From contig UCEY01000044.1 in NCBI GenBank assembly GCA_900471605.1, forward strand, positions 1-64,000: a stretch of DNA of 64,000 nt, given 5' to 3'. The position numbers were made by a program, and so were the translations under genes. The DNA comes from Hyphomicrobiales bacterium. GTDB lineage: Bacteria; Pseudomonadota; Alphaproteobacteria; Rhizobiales; Rhizobiaceae. Within the stretch, counting starts at the first letter, position 1; each line of letters opens with the position of its first letter. The notes beneath the pieces are model-generated. The model had not been told where the DNA came from, ran no database searches, and saw only the letters and a list, made by a program, of their open reading frames with translations. Shown piece by piece: positions 56,786 to 64,000 of the stretch.

Positions 56786-59700
56786 TCAGTTCGCCAGCAC
56801 ACGTGGCGAGGGGAAGGTGATTTCCACCAACGTGCCCTCGTTCGGCGCCGAGGTGATCGCGAAGGCGGCGCGATTTGCATCGACCATCGCCTTGGTCAGC
56901 GGCAGGCCAAGCCCGGTACCGTCTCCGCGCTTGTGCGATGCGCTCCCGACCTGCCGGAACGGCTTCATGGCGAGTTCCAGTTCCGAGCGTGTCATGCCGA
57001 TGCCGGTATCGCGCACGCGAAGCACCACGTTGCCGTTCGTCTCGTAGGCGGTGGAGACCACGATCTGCCCTCCCGACGGCGTGAAGCGGATGGCATTGGA
57101 CAGGATGTTCAGGACGATCTGCTTGATCGAGCGCGGATCCGCGACCACCTGCGGAACGGCATGCGAGAGCGCCGTGCGGATGATGACGCGCTGGCCGTTT
57201 GCCTGCGGCTGCACCAGCGAGACGGCTTCCGAAACCGTTTCGTTGAGGCCGACGGCGACAAAATCGAGCTCCATCTCGCCGGCTTCGATCTTGGAGATGT
57301 CGAGGAGGTCGTTGACGATATCGAGAACGTGGCGGCCCGAGCGGCTGATGTCGTTGGCATATTCCACGTAACGCGCGTGGCCGATCTGTCCGAAGCGCTC
57401 GGTCGCCATCATGTCGGCGAAACCGATGATCGCGTTGAGCGGCGTGCGGATCTCATGGCTCACATGGGCAAGAAACTCGCTCTTGTGAGCATTCGCGGTT
57501 TCGGCGGCGCGCTTGGCTGTCCGCAGCTCTTCTTCCGTGCGCTTCCACTGGGTGATGTCGCGGATGACGGCGCAATAACCGTTTGAGGAAGTCAGCTTGC
57601 CGATCGTCATGAACAGCGGCAGGAAGCCGCCGGATGCCTCGCGGCCGATGACTTCGCGGCCGTCGTTCAGCACGCTGGCGACGCCGTGACCTGCAAGTCC
57701 GGCGAGATAATCGAGGATCGCCCGCTGGCTCTCATGGGCAAACAACGTCACGAAGGGTTTGCCGTTGATCTCTTCGTTGTCGTAGTTGAAGAGCGCATTG
57801 GCCGCCCGGTTGAGCGACCGTATGTCGCCTTCCGCGCCGATGATCACCACGCCGTCGGTCGCCGTTTCCAGGATGGCGCGCAGTTCCGTCACCTCGACCT
57901 GCAGCTTGGCGAGCTGGTCGGCGGGGCGGGGGGCACGCAGCGGAATGACATCCGCCGCCTCGCTGCCTTCGTTGGAGGCTTGCGCCTCGGCCACGACCGG
58001 CATCAGCGCCAGCATGAGGACGGTCGAGTTGTCCCAGCGGACGGATTGCAGGCGCGCCGTTACCGGCACCAGCACATCGTCGGCGCGCACGACGACCATG
58101 CCGCCGGCTTCGGTTGTCTTGCCTTCGAGATCCTGGCGCTGCAGCAGCGCGTCGAGACCGCCGACTTCGGCGAGATCGTCGATGGAGGAATAGCCGGTCA
58201 ATCGCAGGAATTCCGGGTTTCCGTGAAGCAGCAGGTCGCCGCTGTGAACGAGAAGCGCCACCGGCATCTGGTCGACGATCTCGGGGGAAAGCCCGATCCG
58301 CTCGCGTACCGGAATCATCCGGCTCAAAAGTTCGCGATCAGAAAGTTCCGGATGCGGGTCGGCAGGCTCTTCCGCCAGGGATGCGGCATCTTCTTCAGGC
58401 TTGGCCGGAGTGTCGGCAAAAGCCTCGTTCGCCTCTTCGGCGAATGCCACCGCCTCGGCTTCGGAAATCTCTTCCGGTTCGAAAGCAGAGGCAGCTTCGG
58501 GCGGGTTTTCCACCTCCCCGAAAGCTTCCGTCGGAACCTCGGTTGCATTGTCCGAAACCGGTGCGGCAGGTACGTCGCTTCCCGCCTCATGCGCGGCTTC
58601 GATCGGCGCGGTCACGGCTGGTTCGCTCTGTTCGACTGCGTGTGCTTCCGCCGCACTCGAGGTCTCCGGCGTCTTCTCTTCGTTGCGGCGACCGACGAAA
58701 TTGTCGAGCTGGCGGGCGATTTCGCGGAAGGCCGCCTGCTCGACCGGGGTCAGCCCATCGCGCCGGTTGGAGCGGCGCTCCTCAAGCTGGATGACCTTGT
58801 CGGAATGGCGGCGGCCGGCATTTTCGACGATCCGCAGGGCCGGACGTTCACCGGCCGGCCAGTCGAGCAGGGAAGGGATCTGGCGGCCGGACATGGACGG
58901 TTCCGGTTCATCCTGGACGATCGGCCCGGACGGCGGTTCTTCGAGGGGCAGGTCCTCGGAAGGCGCGGCGTCCGCGGAAATGTCTTCGGCGGCGGCCGGC
59001 TGCTCGGCATCTTCAGCCACTTCCGATTTTTCGAACGTCTCGGGTTCATCGGCGGCCAGAACCTCGGTGCCAAACGATGCTTCAACGATCGCAGCTTCGG
59101 TGCCAGCGTCCGCGGAATGTTCCCCGGCTTCGGTAATTTCCGCCACTGCGTCGGCCGTCATCTTGTCGGCTTCGGAAACGGTCTCCGCTTCCGGTTCGAC
59201 GACATCTTCCGGTACGGCGCGGGTCAGCGTCAGGCCGACGGCATTCGGATCCTCGGCCGCATCGCCGATGCGCACGATGCCGAAGCCGCGAAAACCGTCG
59301 AACTCGCGGGTGCGGGTATAGGTCGGCAGCGCGGCGAGATCGACCGGCACGACAAGCGACGTGCCTTCGATCGGCCACCAGATCGTCTTGCCGGACCAGG
59401 TATCGCGCTTGTTGAGCAGTTCCGCGATCTTGCCTTCGGGGTCGAGATGAAAAAGGGCGGCGAGATCGGTAAAGGCCATACCGTTGATATCGGCCGCGTG
59501 CGGGCCGACTGCATCGGCAAATTCGTCGGAGACCTCCCTGAAACGGCCTTCCGCATCGATCTTCCAGACGAAGCGGGTCGCGCGGCCATCGCGGCGAAAG
59601 ACGAAACCAGCCGGTTCCGTCGCGGCGGCCTCGGCAGCAGCAGGCTCGGCTCCGGATACGGCCGCTTCGGACGCCGCTTCCATCATCACAGGTTCGGCGA

Positions 59701-60730
59701 CCGAGGTTTCCGCCGTCGCGGTTTCGGAAACCGGCTCTTCCGTCGTCTCGATCATTTCGGCTGAGGGGGCGGCATCGGCGTCCTCGCCCAGTTCTTCGGG
59801 TGCCGTGGATGGAACCCCGGCGAAACTCCCGCTGGTTTCCAGCTGGATTTCCTCCTCCGGCTCCTCGGTGTCCTCGATTTCCGACACGGCAGCGATCACA
59901 TCGGCAAAACCATCGGCCGGGACCGCCTCGATCGTGAAGTCTTCGCCGTCGTCGCCCGCCATCGCGGCGGCAGTTTCCACAACGGTCCGTGCGCCGGCCC
60001 CGTCGCCTTCGGACCCTGCCTGCACCTCGTCGCGCGGCTCGTAGCCGTTTTCGGCGGCGATCCGGGCCTGTTCGGTCTCGACCGTGAACAGGAGATGGAG
60101 GGCCGGGTCGCTGGAGAGTTTGCCGATGGCGGCGGGCAGATAGCCTTTGGAGGTGGGAATCGGCCGCTTGACGAGGCGGCTCGGATCGGCGCCCGCCATG
60201 GTCGCCATCATCTTGGCGGTCTGGGTCGTAACCCTGAGCCCGGCGAATTCGGCCGAAGCGGCAAGCACTTCGCCGTTCTCATCGATGACCGCCATATGTG
60301 TATCGGGATCATCGAACCCTTCGATCATCCGCGCCGCCGAGGCGGAACGCGAAAGCTTGCCTTTTTCCACCGGCGCGCTGAACAGCACCGCCGTTTCGCC
60401 CTGAACCTGGATAAGCTCGCAGACTGCCTGAACGGGAATGCGCTGGAAACCGGAAGCGACGCGGATCGTCAGGTTACGAATGTCGCCGACTTCGGCAAGC
60501 TGGCGCGCGGCCGCTTCGACCTGGCGGAAGGCGATGTCGACGCGGTTCGGACCCTGGTCGAGGAAGTCGTAGATGAAGCCGAAGCCGAAAAGATCGGCGC
60601 CGCGTCCATTCGCCCAGAGCGGGCTTTTCATGTCCGGGGAAAACAGCACGATCGCTTCGCCCGCCGCAAAACGATCGCGGACGCGCTCGTGCACGGCAAT
60701 ATCGATGAACGGGTATTGGACTGCGGACAT
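56786..60730 (-). CDS. cbrA: Cytoplasmic PAS histidine kinase CbrA / PdhS1
   Basis: A 1314-residue kinase without membrane helices. PAS-like segments occur at the N-terminus, around 375-500, around 840-920 and around 955-1065, separated by long Glu/Ala-rich acidic linkers. The DHp helix has His1092 in AHVSHEIRTPLNAIIGF, and the ATPase boxes are NILSNAIRFTPSGG, DTGIGM, KPFRQVG and GDGTGLGL. The DHp sequence is of the PleC/DivJ/PdhS class that acts on DivK and, through CtrA, on the cell cycle, motility and exopolysaccharide. In S. meliloti cbrA also lies beside the phasin gene. ATG 60730 is preferred over TTG 60736. Confidence 0.85.
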   Translation of the reverse strand: MSAVQYPFIDIAVHERVRDRFAAGEAIVLFSPDMKSPLWANGRGADLFGFGFIYDFLDQGPNRVDIAFRQVEAAARQLAEVGDIRNLTIRVASGFQRIPVQAVCELIQVQGETAVLFSAPVEKGKLSRSASAARMIEGFDDPDTHMAVIDENGEVLAASAEFAGLRVTTQTAKMMATMAGADPSRLVKRPIPTSKGYLPAAIGKLSSDPALHLLFTVETEQARIAAENGYEPRDEVQAGSEGDGAGARTVVETAAAMAGDDGEDFTIEAVPADGFADVIAAVSEIEDTEEPEEEIQLETSGSFAGVPSTAPEELGEDADAAPSAEMIETTEEPVSETATAETSVAEPVMMEAASEAAVSGAEPAAAEAAATEPAGFVFRRDGRATRFVWKIDAEGRFREVSDEFADAVGPHAADINGMAFTDLAALFHLDPEGKIAELLNKRDTWSGKTIWWPIEGTSLVVPVDLAALPTYTRTREFDGFRGFGIVRIGDAAEDPNAVGLTLTRAVPEDVVEPEAETVSEADKMTADAVAEITEAGEHSADAGTEAAIVEASFGTEVLAADEPETFEKSEVAEDAEQPAAAEDISADAAPSEDLPLEEPPSGPIVQDEPEPSMSGRQIPSLLDWPAGERPALRIVENAGRRHSDKVIQLEERRSNRRDGLTPVEQAAFREIARQLDNFVGRRNEEKTPETSSAAEAHAVEQSEPAVTAPIEAAHEAGSDVPAAPVSDNATEVPTEAFGEVENPPEAASAFEPEEISEAEAVAFAEEANEAFADTPAKPEEDAASLAEEPADPHPELSDRELLSRMIPVRERIGLSPEIVDQMPVALLVHSGDLLLHGNPEFLRLTGYSSIDDLAEVGGLDALLQRQDLEGKTTEAGGMVVVRADDVLVPVTARLQSVRWDNSTVLMLALMPVVAEAQASNEGSEAADVIPLRAPRPADQLAKLQVEVTELRAILETATDGVVIIGAEGDIRSLNRAANALFNYDNEEINGKPFVTLFAHESQRAILDYLAGLAGHGVASVLNDGREVIGREASGGFLPLFMTIGKLTSSNGYCAVIRDITQWKRTEEELRTAKRAAETANAHKSEFLAHVSHEIRTPLNAIIGFADMMATERFGQIGHARYVEYANDISRSGRHVLDIVNDLLDISKIEAGEMELDFVAVGLNETVSEAVSLVQPQANGQRVIIRTALSHAVPQVVADPRSIKQIVLNILSNAIRFTPSGGQIVVSTAYETNGNVVLRVRDTGIGMTRSELELAMKPFRQVGSASHKRGDGTGLGLPLTKAMVDANRAAFAITSAPNEGTLVEITFPSPRVLAN

Positions 60731-60863
60731 AGGCAAAACCTACAGGGCGTTTGTGACCGGATTTCTACGTAGTTTAACGGATTGTTAATAACGCTCCCCA
60801 GCCCTGGGGTCGAGAGCGGCGCCTTCCAAACCTCTGATAGGGTTAATTCCGCGATTCATTTTA

Positions 60864-60896
60864 TTGTGCAGCGCACAATGATATTGCAATGCACAA
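60864..60896 (+). promoter_or_regulatory. PhaR-like operator upstream of the phasin gene
   Basis: TTGTGC-AGC-GCACAA (60864-60878) is a perfect palindrome, and TTGCAATGCACAA follows at 60884-60896. TGC-rich repeats of this kind are the reported targets of PhaR, the repressor that responds to polyhydroxybutyrate. The second element overlaps the -35 region, suiting repression. Confidence 0.55.
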
Positions 60897-60911
60897 CGAG
60901 ATGGTCTATAT
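60884..60911 (+). promoter_or_regulatory. Phasin promoter
   Basis: TTGCAA (60884-60889), a 16-nt spacer and CTATAT (60906-60911) fit an alphaproteobacterial sigma-70 promoter, placing transcription start near 60918, about 50 nt before the phasin ATG. Confidence 0.55.
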
Positions 60912-60967
60912 AAGAGGCATGACATCTTCGGTTCTGCCGAAGAAATCGCCAACGAGGACCTAAAACG

Positions 60968-61414
60968 ATGGCATACAAGACTGACGATATCTTTTCTTTC
61001 TCCGCTTTCGATCCGTCCAAGCTGACCGAAGGCTTCCGCGACTTCGCCGAAAAGGGTGCCACCCAGTCTCGCGAAGCTTATGCTAAGATGAAAGCCGCTG
61101 CCGAGGAAGCTACCAAAACGGTGGAATCCACAATGCAGTCGGCCCAGGCAGGCTCTGTCGAACTCGGCCTCAAGGCCATCGACGCGCTGCGCACCAATGC
61201 CGAAGTCTCGCTGACCCACATGGAATCGCTGCTCGGCGTAAAGTCCTTTGCCGAACTCATCGAGCTGCAGACCGGCTTCATCCGCAAGCAGGCAGAAATC
61301 ACCGTCGAGCAGGCCAAGTCCATGCAGGAAGCCGCCCGCAAGATCGCTGAAGACGTGACGAAGCCGGGCAAGGAAGCCGCTGAAAAGGCCATCACGACCT
61401 TCAAGGCCGCCTGA
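60968..61414 (+). CDS. phaP: Phasin (polyhydroxyalkanoate granule protein)
   Basis: A 148-residue helical protein of the phasin_2 type that coats polyhydroxybutyrate granules. Segments YKTDDIFSFSAFDPSKLTEG, EKGATQSREAYAKMKAAAEE and LIELQTGFIRKQAEITVEQ are typical, with an Ala/Lys-rich amphipathic end. ACGAGGACC precedes the ATG. Own promoter with a PhaR-like operator and own terminator. Divergent from cbrA. Confidence 0.93.
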   Translation: MAYKTDDIFSFSAFDPSKLTEGFRDFAEKGATQSREAYAKMKAAAEEATKTVESTMQSAQAGSVELGLKAIDALRTNAEVSLTHMESLLGVKSFAELIELQTGFIRKQAEITVEQAKSMQEAARKIAEDVTKPGKEAAEKAITTFKAA

Positions 61415-61436
61415 TTTCGAGAGCTTGATTTCAAGG

Positions 61437-61470
61437 AGAAGGCCGGAGCATGCTCCGGCCTCTTCTATTT
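61437..61470 (+). terminator. Terminator after the phasin gene
   Basis: GGCCGGAGCA/TGCTCCGGCC is a perfect 20-nt palindrome flanked by AGAA and TCTTCT, 26 nt past the stop codon. Confidence 0.8.
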
Positions 61471-61539
61471 GCGGAAAGGACTTGCAAAAGAAGTCCGATC
61501 GCCGTATGTGACCCCCCAACGGCGCCCAAGGGCGCTTGT

Positions 61540-61616
61540 GCGGTTGTAGCTCAGTTGGTTAGAGCGCAGGTTTGTGGCACCTGAGGTCGGAGGTTCGAGA
61601 CCCCCCAACCGTACCA
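61540..61616 (+). tRNA. tRNA-His (anticodon GTG)
   Basis: A 77-nt cloverleaf with CCA encoded. Acceptor GCGGTTG/CAACCGT, D arm AGCTCAGTTGGTTAGAGC, anticodon stem CAGGT/ACCTG with loop TTGTGGC (GTG), T loop TTCGAGA. Discriminator base 73 is A and there is no extra G-1, the known alphaproteobacterial form of tRNA-His. The T stem GGAGG/CCCCC has one A-C mismatch at its centre. The GCGCCC-AA-GGGCGC hairpin lies just upstream (61522-61535). Confidence 0.95.
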
Positions 61617-61663
61617 TTTTTCTTCTGAAAGCCAGTTATGGCCTCTTTCACGATTTGCTCAGG

Positions 61664-62428
61664 TCAGAACTGGAAACCCGTCTGATATGACCCTTGGTCG
61701 AGCCTGACGATGCCGAGGAGCGTCCATTGACGAGGGCGTTTAGCCAATGTGCCGAGGACGAGCGCGACACCTTTTTTCATATACTCATCCTCGTATTTTT
61801 CTTTCAGACGTCGAAGTGCCTCAGCTTCGCCGTAGTTCTTACTCCACCGGAAGAACGTGGCATGGGTCTCCCAATCACCGCATTGGTGAGTATGTAAAGC
61901 GCCAGCCTGATCCGTGAACGAAAAGCTGAGGGCGTACGGTGTTGGTTCAAACGCCTCGACTTCACGGTCGAGCATATTCACCTGCTTCGCCGCTCCGATA
62001 TAGGAGGCTTTCTCAGCATCTATGATCCGCTGCCTCTTCCGACGGAAAATGAACCTAAGGGTGGTTGGACGTATCGCCGTCAGGGACCGCCCGAGTGCAG
62101 CTGCAGCCTCTACCGTGGGCGTGATGAGTGGTTCCAGGATGGCTTGCTTGTCGGCAGTCCGGGATGGTCCCAAGTTCTTCAGGGTACCTTGAAGTACCTT
62201 ACAGCTCTCGACTCGCTTGTCATGGGCGTTGGGAATGTAGTCGAAGGAGACGTTGTCCCATCGAGTGAATTCCTCGCCGCCGTGCCGATAACGGATCGGG
62301 TAGAGACGCTTCCATTCCCCGGTAGCGGTGACACCCGCGCAACATACCGTTTCAGAATACCCGCTGCTCGGCCGGGGCAGGGCCTTTACCAGGACTGTGA
62401 CTTGGCAGCTTTTCCGGGTTGCGCTCAT
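61664..62428 (-). CDS. Uncharacterised partner of the DUF488 protein
   Basis: A 254-residue soluble protein with no family I can name. Notable features: a basic N-terminus, GYSETVCCAGVTATGEWKRL, RWDNVSFDYIPN, several scattered cysteines and a conserved-looking QCGDWETHATFFRW. The C-terminal KKGVALVLGTLAKRPRQWTL reads like a strand-helix core. Start taken at ATG 62428; ATG 62446 is also in frame. It overlaps the DUF488 gene by 77 nt, so the two are one unit. Lower GC than the neighbours, beside tRNA-His: likely horizontally acquired. Confidence 0.65.
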   Translation of the reverse strand: MSATRKSCQVTVLVKALPRPSSGYSETVCCAGVTATGEWKRLYPIRYRHGGEEFTRWDNVSFDYIPNAHDKRVESCKVLQGTLKNLGPSRTADKQAILEPLITPTVEAAAALGRSLTAIRPTTLRFIFRRKRQRIIDAEKASYIGAAKQVNMLDREVEAFEPTPYALSFSFTDQAGALHTHQCGDWETHATFFRWSKNYGEAEALRRLKEKYEDEYMKKGVALVLGTLAKRPRQWTLLGIVRLDQGSYQTGFQF

Positions 62429-62879
62429 ACTTATCTTTCTTGTCAACGAATAGGTCGAAAGAAATCAAGTTATAATCCCTGAGTTGAGTCGCCACAATCT
62501 TGCGATGACACGTGTTGGGATCTCGTTCATAGCACATCAAGCAGGTCATCTCCTGGCGAGCGATAGCCGCTACATCGCGCACTGCCTGCTGAGCGGCCTC
62601 GGTAGCGAGATGTTCGCCGAAGATGTTGCGAAAAGTGGCGAAGTCACCTGCACGGGCGGCCTCTCGGCCAGGCTTGGGGTCGCCAAGATCCCTGGCATGT
62701 ATGTAGCGAATGCCATGGCCCTTCAGGCGTTCGGCCAGGCCGTTTTTCGAGAAACCTTTCTTCCGGGAGACCGTAACAGCCCGAACGTCTACGAGAACTT
62801 GTACGCCAGCGACCTCAAGAGTCCTTATGAAGTCCTCGATCGTTGAGCCTTCGTAGCCAATCGTCATCAAGCTCGTCAT
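62352..62879 (-). CDS. DUF488-family protein
   Basis: A 175-residue protein. MTSLMTIGYEGSTIEDFIRT is the family opening, DVRAVTVSRKKGFSKNGL and the C-terminal CLMCYERDPNTCHRK are its hallmarks (cysteine pair plus CHR). Biochemical function is unknown; members are often found in accessory or defence-like regions. ATG 62879 is chosen because AAAGGG lies 6 nt before it; ATG 62885 is possible. The last 77 nt overlap the start of the next gene. Confidence 0.8.
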   Translation of the reverse strand: MTSLMTIGYEGSTIEDFIRTLEVAGVQVLVDVRAVTVSRKKGFSKNGLAERLKGHGIRYIHARDLGDPKPGREAARAGDFATFRNIFGEHLATEAAQQAVRDVAAIARQEMTCLMCYERDPNTCHRKIVATQLRDYNLISFDLFVDKKDKYERNPEKLPSHSPGKGPAPAEQRVF

Positions 62880-62959
62880 GGGCATCCCTTTCGTCTCCAA
62901 GACATGGAAGTCCCCCACAATCGTCTACGAGACTTGCCCGAGCGTTACTTGCGGGACCC

Positions 62960-63058
62960 ATGGGGCGAAGATATGAGAGCGGAAAGAGTTGGCAACCGGT
63001 CGTTGTCCGACTGTATGACGAACTGAATACGGCGGCTTTGGCATTCGATAGGCGATAG
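62960..63058 (+). CDS. Possible small or remnant gene (32 codons)
   Basis: ATG 62960 opens 32 codons (MGRRYESGKSWQPVVVRLYD, LNTAALAFDRR) ending 12 nt before a + strand terminator. The amino-acid composition looks protein-like, but there is no clear ribosome site; it may be the tail of a gene deleted when the insertion beside tRNA-His arose. Confidence 0.25.
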   Translation: MGRRYESGKSWQPVVVRLYDELNTAALAFDRR

Positions 63059-63069
63059 CTGAGCTAGAT

Positions 63070-63093
63070 TCGTGCGCTAAACGCACGATTTTT
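63070..63093 (+). terminator. Rho-independent terminator (+ strand)
   Basis: TCGTGCG-CTAAA-CGCACGA stem-loop followed by TTTTT. It faces right, while all confident genes around it are on the - strand, so it ends an unidentified + strand transcript. Confidence 0.75.
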
Positions 63094-63137
63094 GCCTCCT
63101 TTGATTTGCTGAGTCTAAAAATCTCCAGCCTACCACT

Positions 63138-63782
63138 TCACCAGCGCAGCAGGCGCGGCCCCGTGAGCGAGCCGACGATGCCCGTCAGCAGGATCCCGAG
63201 CGAATACCAGATCAGCACGAAGGGCATGCCGTTCTCGGTGCAGAACCAGGAATAGACCCAGGCGCCGGCAGCGCCGGCTGCAATGCCGGCGATGAAGCCG
63301 GTGAGCTTCAGGTCGGTCGGCGCGCTCCGGCGAAGCACCCAGACGTTGCCGGAAAACACCGGAATTGCGAAAAGGAAGATCAGCGCTGGGCAATGGAGCG
63401 CCGAAGACCCGACGATCAGTTTGCGATAGCTTTCGGCCGGCGACATCATCAGCTGGGCGACCGCGATCACGGCCATTGCCGCGACGATGGCCGCTACGGC
63501 CTGGAAGAATCGTCCTCGGGAACCGTCCGGCCGCGCCAGATGGTAGGCGGCGAGAAAAGCCGCAACCGCCAGCAGGGCATTGTAGGCGGATTTGACCCAG
63601 AAGACCGGCAGCATCAGCGCTTCGGCCATATCGATGCGCAGGCCGAGGATCGCAAGCATCAGCAACAGCGATACGGCGAGCGCCGGCAGGATGCCGAGCA
63701 TGAACCGCCGCTTGAGCGCATTCCGGGGCACTGGCTTCAGATCGCCCGCCAGCCTGTCGATGATGTCGTCCGTCTTTCTCAC
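63138..63782 (-). CDS. nrsF: NrsF-type membrane anti-sigma factor
   Basis: A 214-residue protein with six hydrophobic helices and a short basic N-terminus (MRKTDDIIDRLAGDLKPVP). This topology and the segment SYRKLIVGSSALHCPALIFL are those of NrsF (DUF1109), which holds an ECF sigma factor at the membrane until an oxidative or metal stress signal. Start GTG 63782 overlaps the sigma-factor stop (GTGA), so both are translated together. Confidence 0.85.
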   Translation of the reverse strand: MRKTDDIIDRLAGDLKPVPRNALKRRFMLGILPALAVSLLLMLAILGLRIDMAEALMLPVFWVKSAYNALLAVAAFLAAYHLARPDGSRGRFFQAVAAIVAAMAVIAVAQLMMSPAESYRKLIVGSSALHCPALIFLFAIPVFSGNVWVLRRSAPTDLKLTGFIAGIAAGAAGAWVYSWFCTENGMPFVLIWYSLGILLTGIVGSLTGPRLLRW

Positions 63783-64000
63783 CTTCCGCCTCGCAATTTC
63801 TCCGCCAGTGTCTTGAGCCCCCGGTGAATGCCGACCTTGATCGCCGATTCCGATTGGCCGGTCCGGCTTGCCGTATCGGCGACCGATTGCCCCTCGAGCT
63901 TCACCTGGCGTATCAACTCCCGCTGTTTCGCCGGCAGGCCTTGTAGAAGCCGCTCGACATCCATCCGCGCGGTGACGGCATCCTCGCTGTAGTCGCTCTC
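63779..64000 (-). CDS. ECF sigma factor, C-terminal part (cut by window end)
   Basis: The last 73 codons of a sigma-70 family factor; the gene continues beyond the window. The sigma-4 helix-turn-helix is visible: LLQGLPAKQRELIRQVKLEG, then SVADTASRTGQSESAIKVGI and HRGLKTLAEKLRGGR. With NrsF immediately downstream it forms a stress-response sigma/anti-sigma pair. The N-terminal sigma-2 domain is not available. Confidence 0.88.
   Translation of the reverse strand, partial: ESDYSEDAVTARMDVERLLQGLPAKQRELIRQVKLEGQSVADTASRTGQSESAIKVGIHRGLKTLAEKLRGGR

Noticed and set aside
57686-59764. 692-codon open frame on the + strand across cbrA
   Set aside because: Antisense of the acidic Glu/Ala linker gives a Gly/Arg/Phe-rich non-protein-like translation; no promoter or ribosome site.
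61600-63120. Search for a tRNA-derived attachment repeat at the right edge of the DUF488 insertion
   Set aside because: No copy of the tRNA-His 3' end was found downstream and no integrase gene is present, so an integrative element is not supported.

Overview
This is about 64 kb of chromosomal DNA from an alphaproteobacterium of the Rhizobiaceae (Rhizobium / Agrobacterium / Sinorhizobium / Neorhizobium clade). The assignment rests on a tandem flagellin array next to motB-motC-fliK-rem, the FlaF/FlbT pair, the aglEFGAK alpha-glucoside operon, a zwf-pgl-edd operon, aceA beside a divergent ScfR/RamB-type regulator, and a CbrA-type kinase next to a phasin. From memory, this order matches the Sinorhizobium meliloti and Agrobacterium chromosomes. 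Base composition is high GC except around 61.6-63.1 kb. All family and gene names come from reading motifs; no database search was run.

Region 1 (1-22.5 kb) is the late part of the flagellar cluster, all on the + strand. It holds four tandem flagellin genes (the first cut by the window edge), a FliH-like protein, motB, motC, fliK, a lytic transglycosylase, the regulator rem, the hook and hook-junction genes flgE-flgK-flgL, flaF-flbT-flgD-fliQ, flhA, fliR, then four small poorly described genes (FliJ-like, FlgJ rod-binding, FlgN-like, FliL-like) closed by a strong terminator. Flagellin leaders share a phased GTTAAC pair and a CCGG hairpin.

Region 2 (22.6-33.3 kb) has a small unrecognised protein with a weak WecG/TagA resemblance, a GumC/Wzz-like chain-length protein without a kinase domain, folD, the aglE-F-G-A-K operon for alpha-glucoside uptake and hydrolysis, and a degenerate PilZ-like protein.

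Region 3 (33.3-41.8 kb) is mostly on the - strand: a Tat-exported 5'-nucleotidase-like phosphohydrolase, the Entner-Doudoroff operon zwf-pgl-edd, and a glutamine-synthetase-like plus FAD-oxidase pair resembling PuuA-PuuB. Glucose released by AglA could enter the adjacent Entner-Doudoroff enzymes.

Region 4 (41.8-54.4 kb) has a HI0933-family flavoprotein, a chemoreceptor, a LysR regulator, isocitrate lyase with its small upstream protein, a divergent XRE/ScfR regulator, and a potFGHI-type polyamine ABC transporter. Polyamine import fits with the PuuA/PuuB-like pair.

Region 5 (54.1-64 kb) has a small membrane protein, an AsmA-family protein, the large cytoplasmic hybrid-PAS histidine kinase CbrA/PdhS1, a phasin with a PhaR-like operator, tRNA-His, a lower-GC two-gene insertion (DUF488 plus an unknown partner), and an NrsF-type anti-sigma factor with the 3' end of its sigma-factor gene. 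No insertion sequence, prophage or CRISPR array was seen. The least explained items are the DUF488 pair beside tRNA-His, the flagellin leader architecture, the WecG-like relic next to the GumC-like gene, and a possible small RNA near 56.6 kb.
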